Shown here: in pieces, positions 42,453-51,797 of the stretch
Numbering within the stretch: position 1 is the first letter of the stretch
Layout of the letters: the number at the start of each line of letters is the position of its first letter
NCBI RefSeq assembly: GCF_000495855.1
Contig: NZ_AWGF01000004.1
Span: 372,001-436,000 of the forward strand
Source of the DNA: Asticcacaulis sp. YBE204
GTDB lineage: Bacteria; Pseudomonadota; Alphaproteobacteria; Caulobacterales; Caulobacteraceae
Direction: 5' to 3'
Length of the DNA stretch: 64,000 bases
The notes under the pieces: model-generated
Seen by the model: the letters and a program-made list of their open reading frames with translations, nothing else
The model's database searches: none
What the model was told of the DNA's origin: nothing
Position numbers and translations under genes: made by a program

Positions 42453-43607
42453 ATGGCTACCGGCTTTGCCCATCCGTTCACGCGTACCGACCGCTCGCCG
42501 TTGGCGATGTGGTGGTGGACGGTCGATAAACTGACACTCGCCTTCGTGATGTTGCTGATCATGGCCGGGCTGGTCTTCTCATTTTCATCGTCGCCGGTTG
42601 CCGCGCCCAAGGTCGGCATTGCCAATGAGTTCTATTTCACCCAGCGCCACTTCCTGTTTGCCGCAGCCTCGATCGGGCTGATGCTGGCCATTTCAATGTT
42701 CTCGCTCAAGGGCGTGCGCCGGGCCTCGGTCGCCATCTATGGCGGGGCGATCACCGTCATGGCGCTGTTGCCGCTAATCGGACACACCTCAAAGGGCGGT
42801 CGTCGCTGGCTCGATCTCGGCTTTTTCAGCCTCCAGCCGTCGGAATTCATCAAGCCCGCCCTGATCGTGCTGGTGTCGTGGATGTTCGCCGAAGGGCAAA
42901 AGGGCAAGGGCGTCCCCGGCGTGACCATCGCCTTCTGCCTCTACGGCCTGTGTATCGCTTTGCTGCTGATTCAGCCGGATGTGGGGCAGTCGATCCTGAT
43001 CACCATCGCCTTCGGGGCCTGCTTCTATATATCGGGCGTGCCGACGCGGTGGATCGTAGGACTGTCAGGGGCCGGAGCCGCCGGTCTGGTCAGTCTCTAT
43101 TTCATCCTTCCGCACTTTCGCGACCGCATCAAGGACTTCATCGACCCCGCCGGCGATCGCTTTCAGGTCGAACGCGCGGCGGCGGCGATCGCCAATGGCG
43201 GTCTGACCGGGACCGGCGTCGGCGAAGGCACCATGAAGCGCATGATCCCCGACATGCACACCGACTTCATCTATTCGGTAGCGGCGGAAGAGTATGGCCT
43301 GTGGCTGTCGCTGCTGCTGATTTCGATCTTCGCCTTCGTGGTCATTCGTGGCCTGTGGAAAGCGATGGCCATGCCGGACGCCTTCCGTCAGATCGCCACG
43401 TCGGGCCTTTACATCATGCTGGGGATGCAGGTTCTGATCAATGTCAGCGTCAATTTGCAGGTCATTCCGCCCAAGGGCATGACCCTGCCGTTCATCTCCT
43501 ATGGCGGGTCGTCGCTGCTGGCCATGGGGCTGTGCATGGGGTTGATTCTGGCCCTGACGCGCAAACGCCCGGCGGAAGTCGTGCCCGACGATCACACGAA
43601 GTGGTGA
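42453..43607 (+). CDS. ftsW: Septal peptidoglycan glycosyltransferase FtsW
   Basis: A 384-residue SEDS protein with ten membrane helices. Diagnostic parts are HTSKGGRRWLDLGFFSLQPSEF split over helix 3-4, LLIQPDVGQSIL, and the C-terminal PPKGMTLPFISYGGSSLL. FtsW polymerises glycan strands at the division site with a class B PBP. The start at 42453 fits the family; an in-frame start further upstream would add an unlikely leader. Confidence 0.97.
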   Translation: MATGFAHPFTRTDRSPLAMWWWTVDKLTLAFVMLLIMAGLVFSFSSSPVAAPKVGIANEFYFTQRHFLFAAASIGLMLAISMFSLKGVRRASVAIYGGAITVMALLPLIGHTSKGGRRWLDLGFFSLQPSEFIKPALIVLVSWMFAEGQKGKGVPGVTIAFCLYGLCIALLLIQPDVGQSILITIAFGACFYISGVPTRWIVGLSGAGAAGLVSLYFILPHFRDRIKDFIDPAGDRFQVERAAAAIANGGLTGTGVGEGTMKRMIPDMHTDFIYSVAAEEYGLWLSLLLISIFAFVVIRGLWKAMAMPDAFRQIATSGLYIMLGMQVLINVSVNLQVIPPKGMTLPFISYGGSSLLAMGLCMGLILALTRKRPAEVVPDDHTKW

Positions 43608-43611
43608 CAAA

Positions 43612-43738
43612 TTCCCTCGCCCCGTTTACGGGAAGAGGGTGACGCGAAGCGTCGGGTGAGGGGCCACTTTCTTTCGTGGGACTCGCCCCTCATCCGGTCC
43701 TTCGGACCACCTTCTTCCCGCAAGCCGGGAGAAGGGAA
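43612..43738. repeat. Family II intergenic repeat element
   Basis: CCCTCGCCCCGTTTACGGG, AGAGGGTGACGCG, GCGTCGGGTGAGGGGC and the inverted partner GCCCCTCATCCGG through CTTCTTCCCGC to GGGAGAAGGG. It lies between ftsW and murG. Confidence 0.8.
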
Positions 43739-43753
43739 GAATGCGAGGTCCGA

Positions 43754-44890
43754 ATGCCCAAAACCAAGAAACCCAAACCCCGTTCCGAAACGCCGTTGGC
43801 CGTCGTCGCCGCAGGCGGAACCGGCGGGCACATGTTCCCCGCAGAGGCCTTGGCGCGGGAACTGATCTCTCGCGGCTGGCAGGTGGTGCTGGCGTCCGAT
43901 GCGCGCGGCGCGGCCTATGCCGAGAAATTCCCGGCCATCGAACGTCTATCGCTGGAAGCGGCGACCTTCAAAAAAGGCGATGTCGTCGGCATGGCCAAGG
44001 CCGCGCTGAAAATCTTCGCCGGTACGCGGCAAGCGACGAAAGCCTTCAAGCGCCTCAAGCCGTGGGCGGTGATCGGTTTCGGCGGTTACCCCTCCTATCC
44101 GGCGCTGATGGCGGCGCTGGGGCGTAAAGATGTAACTCTGCTGCACGAACAGAACTCGGTGTTGGGCCGCTCCAACCGCCAGGTCTGTGCCAAGGTCGAT
44201 GCGGTGGCCTGCGCGTTTCCGGTGCTGAAAATGGCCCCGGCGGCGCTCGAAGGTCAGGTGCAGGTCGTCGGCAATCCGGTTCGGCCTGATATCCGCGCCC
44301 TCTATGAGGCACCCTATCCGGCGGTCGACAAGGAGATTCGCCTGTTGATCACGGGCGGGTCGCAGGGCGCGAAGATCCTGTCCGAAACCGTGCCTCAGGC
44401 TCTGGCCTTGTTGCCGGTCAGCTTGCGTATCCTGTTGAAAGTCGAGCAGCAGACCCGCGCCGAACAGATCGAGTTCGCCACCAAAACCTATGCCGATGCG
44501 GAAATCGATGCCGAGGTCGCGCCCTTCTTCGACAATATGGCCGAGCGTCTGGGCCGCGCCCACATCGTCATCGGGCGGTCGGGGGCCTCGACCTGTTCCG
44601 AACTGGCCGTGGCGGGCAAGCCGTCGATCCTGATCCCGCTGAAAATCGCCGCCGATGACCACCAGACCCACAACGCCGCCGTCCTGAAAGAAGCCGGGGC
44701 CGCCGTAGTCCTGCGCGAAGATGATGTCACGGCGCAAAGCCTGTCCTACGCCATTCGCGGCCTGATCGAAGAGGGCGGGGCAGGGCTCAAAAAACGCTCG
44801 GATGCCGCCAAGTCGGTCGCGCGCCCGGATGCCGCCGAGCTTTTGGCCGATCTGGTCGAGCGCACGATCAAGAAAAAGGCACAGGAATAA
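43754..44890 (+). CDS. murG: Lipid II synthase MurG (N-acetylglucosaminyltransferase)
   Basis: A 378-residue GT28 glycosyltransferase that adds GlcNAc to lipid I. G-loops are AAGGTGGHMFPAEALA near the N terminus and IGFGGYPS; the UDP-sugar-binding part has LLITGGSQGAK and GRSGASTCSELAVAGKPSIL. The start at 43754 (MPKTKKPKP) adds a basic N-terminal tail and follows GAGGTC. Confidence 0.97.
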   Translation: MPKTKKPKPRSETPLAVVAAGGTGGHMFPAEALARELISRGWQVVLASDARGAAYAEKFPAIERLSLEAATFKKGDVVGMAKAALKIFAGTRQATKAFKRLKPWAVIGFGGYPSYPALMAALGRKDVTLLHEQNSVLGRSNRQVCAKVDAVACAFPVLKMAPAALEGQVQVVGNPVRPDIRALYEAPYPAVDKEIRLLITGGSQGAKILSETVPQALALLPVSLRILLKVEQQTRAEQIEFATKTYADAEIDAEVAPFFDNMAERLGRAHIVIGRSGASTCSELAVAGKPSILIPLKIAADDHQTHNAAVLKEAGAAVVLREDDVTAQSLSYAIRGLIEEGGAGLKKRSDAAKSVARPDAAELLADLVERTIKKKAQE

Positions 44891-44960
44891 CTTTACAACA
44901 TTGATTCCTGATGGTGCTGCCCTCAAATCGGATTAGATTGATGTGATTACGGGGGCCGCC

Positions 44961-46022
44961 ATGTTCTTCAAACGCGACAAGATCGACACCGCATTCCTGC
45001 AAAAGACGCTGTTCCTGCTGATGGTGGTGGCGTTGAGCCTGCTGGCGGTCAAGTTGATCAGCCTGTGGCTGTTGGTGTTCGGTGCCATCGTCGTAGCAAC
45101 CGTGTTACGCGCCACGGCGGAACCCTTCATCAAATATCTGAAGTTCAAGGAAAGCTGGGCCGTCCTGCTGGGGCTGGTGATCCTGATTCTGCTGATCGTC
45201 GGTGCCGGGTTCTTCTTCGGACGCGAGATCGTCCTGCAAACCAACAATCTGTCCGAGCAATTGCCGGTGGCCTGGGAGCGCATTCAGGCGCAGCTTCGGA
45301 CATCCGATATCGGGGCCATGATCCTCGATCAGGTCAATCAACTGGGTCAGAAGGCGTCGGGCGTTCTGTCGCTGGTACCGAAGATCGCAGGGGAGGTCGC
45401 TTCATCCATTGCCAATCTGGTGGTAGTCATCGTCGCCGGTATCTTTATCGCTATGCAGCCCCTCAGCTATCGCGACGGCATCGTCCGCCTTTTTCCCAAA
45501 TCGCAGAAAGACCGGGTGCGCGAAGGTCTGAACCTCAGCGGCAAGGCCCTGCGCCTGTGGCTGCTGGGCCAGTTGTTCTCGATGGTGCTGGTGGGGTCGC
45601 TGACTGCCATCGGGCTTTATGCGGCGGGCGTGCCGTCGGCAGGGGCTCTGGGGCTGATGTCGGGTCTGGCGCAATTCGTGCCGATCGTCGGGCCGGTCGT
45701 GTCGGCGGGACCCGGCCTGCTTCTGGCGGCCTCGGAAAGCTCGACGACCTTCATTGCGGCTCTGGTCATCTATATCGGTGTGTCGCAACTTGAGTCGAAC
45801 GTCATCACGCCGATGGTGCAAAAGCACGTCGCCTCGATCCCGACGGTGATTACCCTGTTTGCGGTTCTGGGCTTCGGTGCTTTGCTGGGGCCTTTAGGCG
45901 TGCTGTTCGCCACGCCGCTGACGGTGGTGCTGCACACGCTGGTGATGAAGTTCTATATCGGCGAAGTGCTGGGCGACCACGGCGCCGAGGCTCAGGCGGC
46001 GGGTGAGTCGCCCAAGGGTTAG
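44961..46022 (+). CDS. AI-2E family transporter (PerM-like permease)
   Basis: A 353-residue polytopic protein of the AI-2E/PerM family (PF01594): two N-terminal helices, a long amphipathic middle part, and then the conserved C-terminal core GLMSGLAQFVPIVGPVVSA. Late segments are LESNVITPMVQKH and GFGALLGPLGVLFATPL. Members export or import autoinducer-like molecules or ions; the substrate is unknown. An alternative GTG start lies at 44943. It interrupts the murG-murC order seen in relatives. Confidence 0.85.
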   Translation: MFFKRDKIDTAFLQKTLFLLMVVALSLLAVKLISLWLLVFGAIVVATVLRATAEPFIKYLKFKESWAVLLGLVILILLIVGAGFFFGREIVLQTNNLSEQLPVAWERIQAQLRTSDIGAMILDQVNQLGQKASGVLSLVPKIAGEVASSIANLVVVIVAGIFIAMQPLSYRDGIVRLFPKSQKDRVREGLNLSGKALRLWLLGQLFSMVLVGSLTAIGLYAAGVPSAGALGLMSGLAQFVPIVGPVVSAGPGLLLAASESSTTFIAALVIYIGVSQLESNVITPMVQKHVASIPTVITLFAVLGFGALLGPLGVLFATPLTVVLHTLVMKFYIGEVLGDHGAEAQAAGESPKG

Positions 46023-46309
46023 AGATGTTTGAGCGGGTCCTGCGATTGGTGCAGGACCCGCATGATCCGGATACTGCCACGCAAGCCCCTGTAATAGACT
46101 GTATGTGAGCCGTGCGTCAGACGACGAAAGCCGGGGCGTATGTGGTCGCATGGTGCACCCATCAGCGGATGATTGGCTATCGATGTAAAAGTTTCGTAGA
46201 GTTCCTGACGATAGATACGCGCCTGAGACAGGCCGAAGGTTTCGAACGTATATCGTGAAATGTCGATCAGGTCGCGGCCCGCCTGAGCGCTGAGGCTGAA
46301 CTCAGGCAT
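46019..46309 (-). CDS. parE: ParE-type toxin
   Basis: A 96-residue RelE/ParE fold protein: LSAQAGRDLIDISRYTFETF at the start, then RPGFRRLTHGSHTVYYRG and IRIMRVLHQSQD, the typical beta-strand core with basic residues. ParE toxins usually act on DNA gyrase. Its gene overlaps parD by 8 bases and runs antiparallel to the cell-wall genes. Confidence 0.9.
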   Translation of the reverse strand: MPEFSLSAQAGRDLIDISRYTFETFGLSQARIYRQELYETFTSIANHPLMGAPCDHIRPGFRRLTHGSHTVYYRGLRGSIRIMRVLHQSQDPLKHL

Positions 46310-46565
46310 GGCGCTTGACGTCCTGCTGTTTCAGGTAGTTGGCTTCGGCTTCGTCCCAGATTTCATCGAAACTCTTGTCGCTGACGCCGCTCGCTTCAGC
46401 TTCGTCGAAGATGACGCGCAGACGGTCTTCAGCCTCACGCTTTTCAGCATCCCGGCGGATCAGATCGCGGAAATATTCGCTGACATTGTTATAGTCGCCG
46501 GCCTCGACGCGGGCCTGAACGGTGGCGGCCATGCGATCAGTCATAGAAATGGAAAACTTGGCCAT
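46302..46565 (-). CDS. parD: ParD-type antitoxin
   Basis: An 87-residue protein with an N-terminal ribbon-helix-helix (FSISMTDRMAATVQARVEAG, then DYNNVSEYFRDLIRRD) and an acidic C-terminal arm that should bind ParE. It precedes and overlaps parE, the usual order, and should repress its own operon. Confidence 0.9.
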   Translation of the reverse strand: MAKFSISMTDRMAATVQARVEAGDYNNVSEYFRDLIRRDAEKREAEDRLRVIFDEAEASGVSDKSFDEIWDEAEANYLKQQDVKRHA

Positions 46566-46605
46566 AGCGATGCTCCTGTGAATGCCGACATAGTAGCATT
46601 AAATC

Positions 46606-46616
46606 CGATCTGATCG
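46606..46616. promoter_or_regulatory. Candidate ParD operator
   Basis: An 11-base palindrome CGATCTGATCG lies 41 bases upstream of the parD start. ParD-type proteins bind such palindromes. The assignment rests on position alone. Confidence 0.35.
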
Positions 46617-46715
46617 CAAATATTCCGATTATAGACTGCGCTCAAAATCCTCCGTGACAGGCGGAATCGGATGGATTAAAGCAAATATCCCTCTGTGATT
46701 TACGAAGATTCCCGC

Positions 46716-48140
46716 ATGATTTCGCCTTCCAAGCTTCGCCCGACGCCCTTCGATCTCGGTCCCGTGCATTTCGTCGGCATCGGCGGCATCGGCATGAGCG
46801 GCATCGCCGAAATCATGATCAAGATCGGCTACAAGGTGCAGGGCTCCGACGCCAAGGCCTCCGCCAATACCGAGCGCCTGCAAAAGCTGGGCGCGACGAT
46901 CTTTATCGGCCACGAAGCCGCCCACGTCACCGACGATGTCTCGGCGCTGGTCTATTCGACGGCGGTGAAGCAAGACAATCCGGAAATGGTGGCCGCGCGG
47001 TCGCGCCGCATCCCGCTGGTGCGTCGCGCCGAGATGCTGGCCGAACTGATGCGTCTGCAATTTTCGATCGCGGTCGGCGGCACCCACGGCAAGACGACGA
47101 CGACCTCGATGGTGGCGGCCCTGCTCGATGCGGGCGGGCTCGATCCGACGGTGGTCAATGGCGGCATCATCAACGCCTACGGCACCAATGCCAAGGTCGG
47201 CGACGGTGACTGGATCGTGGTCGAGGCCGACGAGTCCGACGGCTCGTTCCTGCGTCTGAAATCGACGCTGGCCATCGTCACCAATATCGACGCCGAACAT
47301 CTCGATCACTGGGGTGATTTCGAAGCGGTCAAAAAGGGCTTCGTCGATTTCGTCGAGAATATTCCGTTCTATGGCTTCGCCGCCGTCTGCGTCGATCATC
47401 CGGAAGTGCTGGCCCTGACCGCCAAGGTCGAGAACCGCCGCCTGATACCCTACGGTGTCTCACCTCAGGCCGAGGTCCGCTGCACCAATATTGACTTCGG
47501 CCCAGAAGGCGCGGTGTTCGATGTAGTCTTTTCGCCCACAGGCGTCGAGCCGTTTACCTGGGCCGGCCTCAAGCTGCCGATGACCGGCAACCACAATGTG
47601 TCGAACGCCACGGCGGCCATCGCCATCGCCCGCGAACTGGGCGTATCGGAAGCCGATGTGCGCAAGGGCCTCGAAGGTTTCGGCGGCGTCAAGCGTCGCT
47701 TCACCACTACGGGCGTGGTCAACGGCATCCGCGTCATCGACGACTACGGCCACCACCCGGTCGAAATCGCCGCCGTGCTCAAGGCCGCGCGTCAGGTCAG
47801 TTCCGGCCGTGTCCTCGCGGTCGTTCAGCCGCACCGTTATACGCGTTTGCGCGACCTGATGACCGAGTTTTCGACCTGCTTCCACGACGCCGACATGGTC
47901 ATCGTCGCCGATGTCTATTCGGCGGGTGAACAGCCGATCGAGGGCGTCTCGAAACAGGATCTGGTCGAGGCTCTGCATCGCTTCGGTCACCGCAACGCCG
48001 TGGCGCTGGAAAGCCCGGCGGCGCTGGCGGAAATCGTCGCCGGCGAGGCCAAGTCCGGCGATATCGTCGTCCTGCTTGGCGCGGGCGACATCACGCAGTG
48101 GGCCTATGCCCTGCCGGCGCAACTAGAGAGTTTGGGATGA
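46716..48140 (+). CDS. murC: UDP-N-acetylmuramate-L-alanine ligase
   Basis: A 474-residue Mur ligase that adds L-Ala to UDP-MurNAc. It shows the Rossmann start [16 protein letters not shown], the ATP P-loop [22 protein letters not shown]-type [12 protein letters not shown], and YGHHPVEI. The start at 46716 gives the canonical length. Confidence 0.97.
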   Translation: MISPSKLRPTPFDLGPVHFVGIGGIGMSGIAEIMIKIGYKVQGSDAKASANTERLQKLGATIFIGHEAAHVTDDVSALVYSTAVKQDNPEMVAARSRRIPLVRRAEMLAELMRLQFSIAVGGTHGKTTTTSMVAALLDAGGLDPTVVNGGIINAYGTNAKVGDGDWIVVEADESDGSFLRLKSTLAIVTNIDAEHLDHWGDFEAVKKGFVDFVENIPFYGFAAVCVDHPEVLALTAKVENRRLIPYGVSPQAEVRCTNIDFGPEGAVFDVVFSPTGVEPFTWAGLKLPMTGNHNVSNATAAIAIARELGVSEADVRKGLEGFGGVKRRFTTTGVVNGIRVIDDYGHHPVEIAAVLKAARQVSSGRVLAVVQPHRYTRLRDLMTEFSTCFHDADMVIVADVYSAGEQPIEGVSKQDLVEALHRFGHRNAVALESPAALAEIVAGEAKSGDIVVLLGAGDITQWAYALPAQLESLG

Positions 48141-48580
48141 GCCACTATGTGGCCGAGGGCGGATGCCAGTGCGGCGCGGTGCGTTACGGCTTTACCGTAG
48201 CGCCCGGCGCGGCCAGCTTCTGCCACTGCCGTATGTGTCAGCGCGCGGTCGGCAACGTCTTCGGGGCGTTCAGCGGCGCGCACAAGGACGAATTCGCGTG
48301 GACGAAGGGCGAACCCGTTTTTTACGCGTCCTCGACGGTCGCGACGCGCGGCTTTTGCCGGGACTGCGGGACGCCGCTGAGTTTCGCTTATAATAAGGGC
48401 ACGTGGTGCAATGTGACGCTGGGGTCGCTCGATGATCCGAACGCAGTGTCGTTCGATCAGCACCACGGCATCGAATCGAAATGGCCGTCGCTTAAACTGT
48501 GCGACGGTGCGCTGGAAGAACCGACGCAGCTTGATGAGCGCGCGGAGGGCTTTGTGAATTTGCAGGAGCGTTTACCCTGA
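48137..48580 (+). CDS. GFA family protein (glutathione-dependent formaldehyde-activating enzyme-like)
   Basis: A 147-residue zinc-binding protein of the GFA/CENP-V family (PF04828). The zinc cysteines occur as [27 protein letters not shown] and [12 protein letters not shown]. Its start overlaps the murC stop by 4 bases (ATGA), so it is translated with murC. The real substrate of most members is unknown; a direct role in cell-wall synthesis is not implied. Confidence 0.9.
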   Translation: MSHYVAEGGCQCGAVRYGFTVAPGAASFCHCRMCQRAVGNVFGAFSGAHKDEFAWTKGEPVFYASSTVATRGFCRDCGTPLSFAYNKGTWCNVTLGSLDDPNAVSFDQHHGIESKWPSLKLCDGALEEPTQLDERAEGFVNLQERLP

Positions 48581-48582
48581 GC

Positions 48583-49482
48583 TTGCCTGAAAACTGGATC
48601 GATAACCTGCCTGCCGTGCGCGGCAAGATCGTGAAGAACGCCGAACTGGCGCCGTTCACCTGGTTCCGCGTCGGCGGCCCGGCGGACGTCATCTTCCTGC
48701 CTGAAGACGAGGCCGATCTGGCGGCGTTTTTGCAAAAGATCGACCCGGCCATTCCGGTGACGCCGATCGGGGTGGGCTCGAACCTGCTGGTCCGCGACGG
48801 CGGGCTGGATGGTGTGGTCGTGCGTCTCGGGCGCAACTTCGCGCAGGTCGAGGCGCGCGGCGATAACCGCATCTATGCCGGGGCGGCGGCGCTCGATGCG
48901 AACGTGGCCAAGGTCGCGGCGCAAAACGGTATCGCGGGTCTTGAGTTCTATCGCGGCGTGCCGGGCACCATCGGCGGGGCGCTGGTGATGAATGCCGGGT
49001 GCTATGGCTCGGAGACCAAGGACATTCTGGTCGAAGCCTATGCCCTGACGCGGGCCGGCGAGCGCATCACCATTTCCAACGCCGATATGGGTTATAGCTA
49101 CCGGCATTCGGAACCGGAAAATCTGATCTATGTCGGGGCACTCTATCAGGGTACGGCGGACAGTGTCGAGGCCGTGACCGAACGCATGGAAGCCATCACC
49201 ACGCGCCGCGAAACGACCCAGCCGATCCGCGAAAAGACCGGCGGCTCGACGTTCAAGAATCCCGAAGGTCATTCGGCGTGGAAGCTGGTCGACGAAGCGG
49301 GCTGGCGTGGCAAGCTGTTTGGCGGCGCCAAGTTCTCGGACCTGCATTCTAATTTCATGATCAATGCCGACAACGCGACGGCGGCGGACCTTGAAGGTCT
49401 GGGCGACACGGTGCGCGCCGAGGTGAAAGACAGGTTCGGCATTGATCTGCATTGGGAAATCAAGCGCATCGGGCGCAAATAA
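48583..49482 (+). CDS. murB: UDP-N-acetylenolpyruvoylglucosamine reductase
   Basis: A 299-residue FAD enzyme making UDP-MurNAc. FAD-binding [12 protein letters not shown] and [30 protein letters not shown], and the C-terminal [19 protein letters not shown] with LHSNFMIN. The start is probably TTG at 48583, behind GGAG in the end of the GFA gene; no ATG fits the conserved N terminus. Confidence 0.95.
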   Translation: MPENWIDNLPAVRGKIVKNAELAPFTWFRVGGPADVIFLPEDEADLAAFLQKIDPAIPVTPIGVGSNLLVRDGGLDGVVVRLGRNFAQVEARGDNRIYAGAAALDANVAKVAAQNGIAGLEFYRGVPGTIGGALVMNAGCYGSETKDILVEAYALTRAGERITISNADMGYSYRHSEPENLIYVGALYQGTADSVEAVTERMEAITTRRETTQPIREKTGGSTFKNPEGHSAWKLVDEAGWRGKLFGGAKFSDLHSNFMINADNATAADLEGLGDTVRAEVKDRFGIDLHWEIKRIGRK

Positions 49483-49488
49483 CTTAAC

Positions 49489-49599
49489 CCCCTCTCCCTG
49501 TGGGGAGAGGGTTGGGGTGAGGGGGCCGCCGTCGGTGCCTTTGACTCCCCCTCATCCGGCCTATCGGCCACCTTCTCCCCGCAGGGGCGAAGGGAAGGA
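49489..49599. repeat. Family II intergenic repeat element
   Basis: CCCCTCTCCCTGTGGGGAGAG, GGTTGGGGTGAGGGGGCC and the inverted CCCCCTCATCCGG with CTTCTCCCCGCAGGGGCGAAG. It lies between murB and folP, where relatives have ddl. Confidence 0.8.
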
Positions 49600-49605
49600 G
49601 GCGCT

Positions 49606-50415
49606 TTGACGTCACATACATCCCTTCCCCTCATTATGGGCATCGTCAATGCCACGCCGGATTCGTTTTCCGACGGCGGGAGTTATGACCCGCTGAGCCG
49701 TGCGCGCCAGCTGATTGCCGAAGGCGCGGACGTTCTCGATATCGGCGGCGAATCGACGCGTCCCGGTGCCGCGCCGGTGTCCATCGAGGATGAGATCGCG
49801 CGAGTCGCGCCCTTGATCGAAGCGATCCGCGCCGAATGGTCCGGACCGATCAGCATCGACACGCTCAAACCGGAGGTCGCGCGGGCCGCCTTCAATGCCG
49901 GAGCGACGATCTGGAACGATGTCACCGCGCTGACCTATGCGCCGGATAGCCTGAGCACCGCCGCCGAACTGAACGCCGACGTCATCCTGATGCACATGCA
50001 GGGTGAGCCGCGTACCATGCAGACCGCGCCGCACTACACGGACGTGGTGGTCGAGGTCGAAGCCTGGCTGCTCGACCGCGCCAAAGCCGCCATTGCCGCA
50101 GGTATCGCGCGCGACAGGATCTGGCTCGATCCGGGCATCGGCTTCGGCAAGGCGCTGGAGCATAATCTCGCTTTGATCCGTGCGACGGAACGGTTGGCCT
50201 CGCATGGCTTTCCGCTGCTGATGGCCGCATCGCGCAAGCGTTTCATCGCGGCGCTGGAAGAACGTGATGGCGATGCGGCGTCCGATGCCACTCAGCGGAT
50301 CGGTGGGACGATGGCCGTGCACCTTTATGCGGCGCAAAACGGGGCGCGGATGCTGCGCGTCCATGATGTCGCGGCGATGAAGCAGGCCCTGCGCCTGTGG
50401 CAGGCGCTCACCTGA
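49606..50415 (+). CDS. folP: Dihydropteroate synthase
   Basis: A 269-residue TIM-barrel enzyme of folate synthesis. It shows MGIVNATPDSFSDGG, DIGGESTRPGA, WNDVTAL, LDPGIGFGK and ASRKRF. The start is TTG at 49606 behind a strong GAAGGAGG site; the ATG at 49636 would remove residues before the conserved MGIVN strand. Confidence 0.95.
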   Translation: MTSHTSLPLIMGIVNATPDSFSDGGSYDPLSRARQLIAEGADVLDIGGESTRPGAAPVSIEDEIARVAPLIEAIRAEWSGPISIDTLKPEVARAAFNAGATIWNDVTALTYAPDSLSTAAELNADVILMHMQGEPRTMQTAPHYTDVVVEVEAWLLDRAKAAIAAGIARDRIWLDPGIGFGKALEHNLALIRATERLASHGFPLLMAASRKRFIAALEERDGDAASDATQRIGGTMAVHLYAAQNGARMLRVHDVAAMKQALRLWQALT

Positions 50416-50577
50416 CAGGCGAGTCATATGTCTTTGAAATGTAACACTCCGATAGTTTCGGCTTAAAAAAACGAAGTGGCGCGATTAAGCCTATTTACAG
50501 ACGCCGCCCGCCTCGTGTTAACCTTTGGGGTGCGCTGCGGGAGCGGCGCTCAGGTGGGGCGGATACGGGATTATCTG

Positions 50578-50934
50578 ATGAAGCGGGTGCTGACGAAAAA
50601 ACCTCAGTTCGAGAAAACCGTTCTGACCGAGCGGCCCAAGCGGAATCTGAAGTTCTCGCATACCGCCGTCGAAACGCCCGCCACGCCAGAGCCGGTGACG
50701 ATAGCGCCGGTGACCGTCGGTGTGGCAGAGTTGGAAACCCCGGCTTACGAATGGACGACCGCAGAGACCGTCGTGACGCCGGTCAGGACGGTAAATAAGC
50801 CTGCCAAATCCGTCGGCACGCATATTCTGACCATTTTATTGCCAGCGATTGGGTTTCTGGTTCTGGGGCTCACGATTGCAGCTCTGGCCAAGTCCAGCGA
50901 CTACGACTGGGCATTCATCGCGTCGCGTTTCTAA
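50578..50934 (+). CDS. Small membrane protein of unknown function
   Basis: A 118-residue protein: a basic N-terminal half (KRVLTKKPQFEKTVLTERPK), a Thr/Val/Pro-rich linker and one membrane helix near the C terminus (ILTILLPAIGFLVLGLTIAA). A GTG at 50476 in frame would lengthen it by 34 residues. No family is recognised. Confidence 0.5.
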   Translation: MKRVLTKKPQFEKTVLTERPKRNLKFSHTAVETPATPEPVTIAPVTVGVAELETPAYEWTTAETVVTPVRTVNKPAKSVGTHILTILLPAIGFLVLGLTIAALAKSSDYDWAFIASRF

Positions 50935-50939
50935 TCTTG

Positions 50940-50986
50940 TCGCGCATCTCATCAAAAAACCGCTTCACCCTTTTTGGGATGCGCTT
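50940..50986. repeat. Family III inverted repeat, copy 2
   Basis: TCGCGCATCTCATCAAAAAA, CCGCTTCACCC and TTTTTGGGATGCGCTT. The outer arms GCGCAT / ATGCGC are conserved. It abuts the stop of the convergent gene at 50987. Confidence 0.75.
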
Positions 50987-51352
50987 CTAATTCGGATTAG
51001 CATAAATATCGAAGGCGGCCTGAAAATCAGGGTCACGGATCGGTGTGCCGCAGCTTAAGCCGTAGTCCCCCGGATCGATGAGCTTGAAGGCCTGCGGGAC
51101 CAGCGGCAGGTAAAACTCCTCGCCCTTGCGCTGCCCGACCAGAGACAGCACAAATCCTTCGGCGCGGTTGGCGCGTACGACCTTGCCGGCGATGATTTCC
51201 GAGCCGATCATCTCGTCGCGGGCGTCGATCTGGTTCAGGCGAATGATGACCAGCTTGCCCAGCATGACGCGCACCAGCGGATCGCCCGCCTCGCCAAAGG
51301 CATCGGGTTCCAGTTCGTTCCAACGGGCAGGCGGTGTTTTTTTACAGGGCAT
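50987..51352 (-). CDS. Conserved-looking protein of unknown function
   Basis: A 121-residue soluble protein with alternating strands (LVRVMLGKLVIIRLNQID, FVLSLVGQRKGEEFYLPLVP). There is no signal peptide or membrane segment. Two cysteines occur (MPCKK, LSCGTP). I do not recognise the family. It is flanked by repeats on both sides. Confidence 0.55.
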   Translation of the reverse strand: MPCKKTPPARWNELEPDAFGEAGDPLVRVMLGKLVIIRLNQIDARDEMIGSEIIAGKVVRANRAEGFVLSLVGQRKGEEFYLPLVPQAFKLIDPGDYGLSCGTPIRDPDFQAAFDIYANPN

Positions 51353-51358
51353 GTCAAT

Positions 51359-51477
51359 AAATCCCCTCGCCCCTATGGGGAGAGGGCGGCGCGTGAGCGC
51401 CGGGTGAGGGGGAAACAGAAGAGCGCGGGGACTTCCCCCTCACCCTAACCCTCTCCCCGAAGGGGAGAGGGGATATC
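51359..51477. repeat. Family II intergenic repeat element
   Basis: CCCCTCGCCCCTATGGGGAG, GGGCGGCGCGTGAGCGCCGG, TGAGGGGGAAACAG and then CCCCCTCACCCTAACCCTCT followed by CCCCGAAGGGGAGAGGGG. It lies between two minus-strand hypothetical genes. Confidence 0.8.
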
Positions 51478-51480
51478 AGC

Positions 51481-51720
51481 TTAAATCTTCAAAAACCGGG
51501 GCACCGGTCCACCTTCAGTTTCGACGGATTCGCAGAACATAGCCAGCGGGCGCACCCATAACCGCGCCCCGGACGGCTGATCGACGGGCGCATACAGGAC
51601 CAGCACCTCTTCGGTTTCCGAGTGGGTGACCGAGCCGTAGACCACATAGGTCTTGCCCTTGTAATGCTGATAAAGCCCGGTCGGTAAGGCGCTGTCGTAG
51701 TCGGAAATCGCACGGCTCAT
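51481..51720 (-). CDS. DUF1653 family protein
   Basis: A 79-residue protein matching DUF1653 (PF07866): LYQHYKGKTYVVYGSVTHSE, LVLYAPVD, LWVRPLAMFCESVE and PRFLKI. Function is unknown. The start at 51720 follows GGAGG directly; an earlier in-frame ATG has no such site. Confidence 0.88.
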   Translation of the reverse strand: MSRAISDYDSALPTGLYQHYKGKTYVVYGSVTHSETEEVLVLYAPVDQPSGARLWVRPLAMFCESVETEGGPVPRFLKI

Positions 51721-51797
51721 GGCAAAGGCCTCCATTTGCGTCTTTCCTTAGCGAGCCGTCGTGACTAATGAAAGTCAATTCCTTAGGAGGCATAGCT

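Noticed and set aside
51721-51797. TPP riboswitch in front of thiD
   Set aside because: The gap is only 77 bases to a divergent gene and has none of the conserved THI-box segments.
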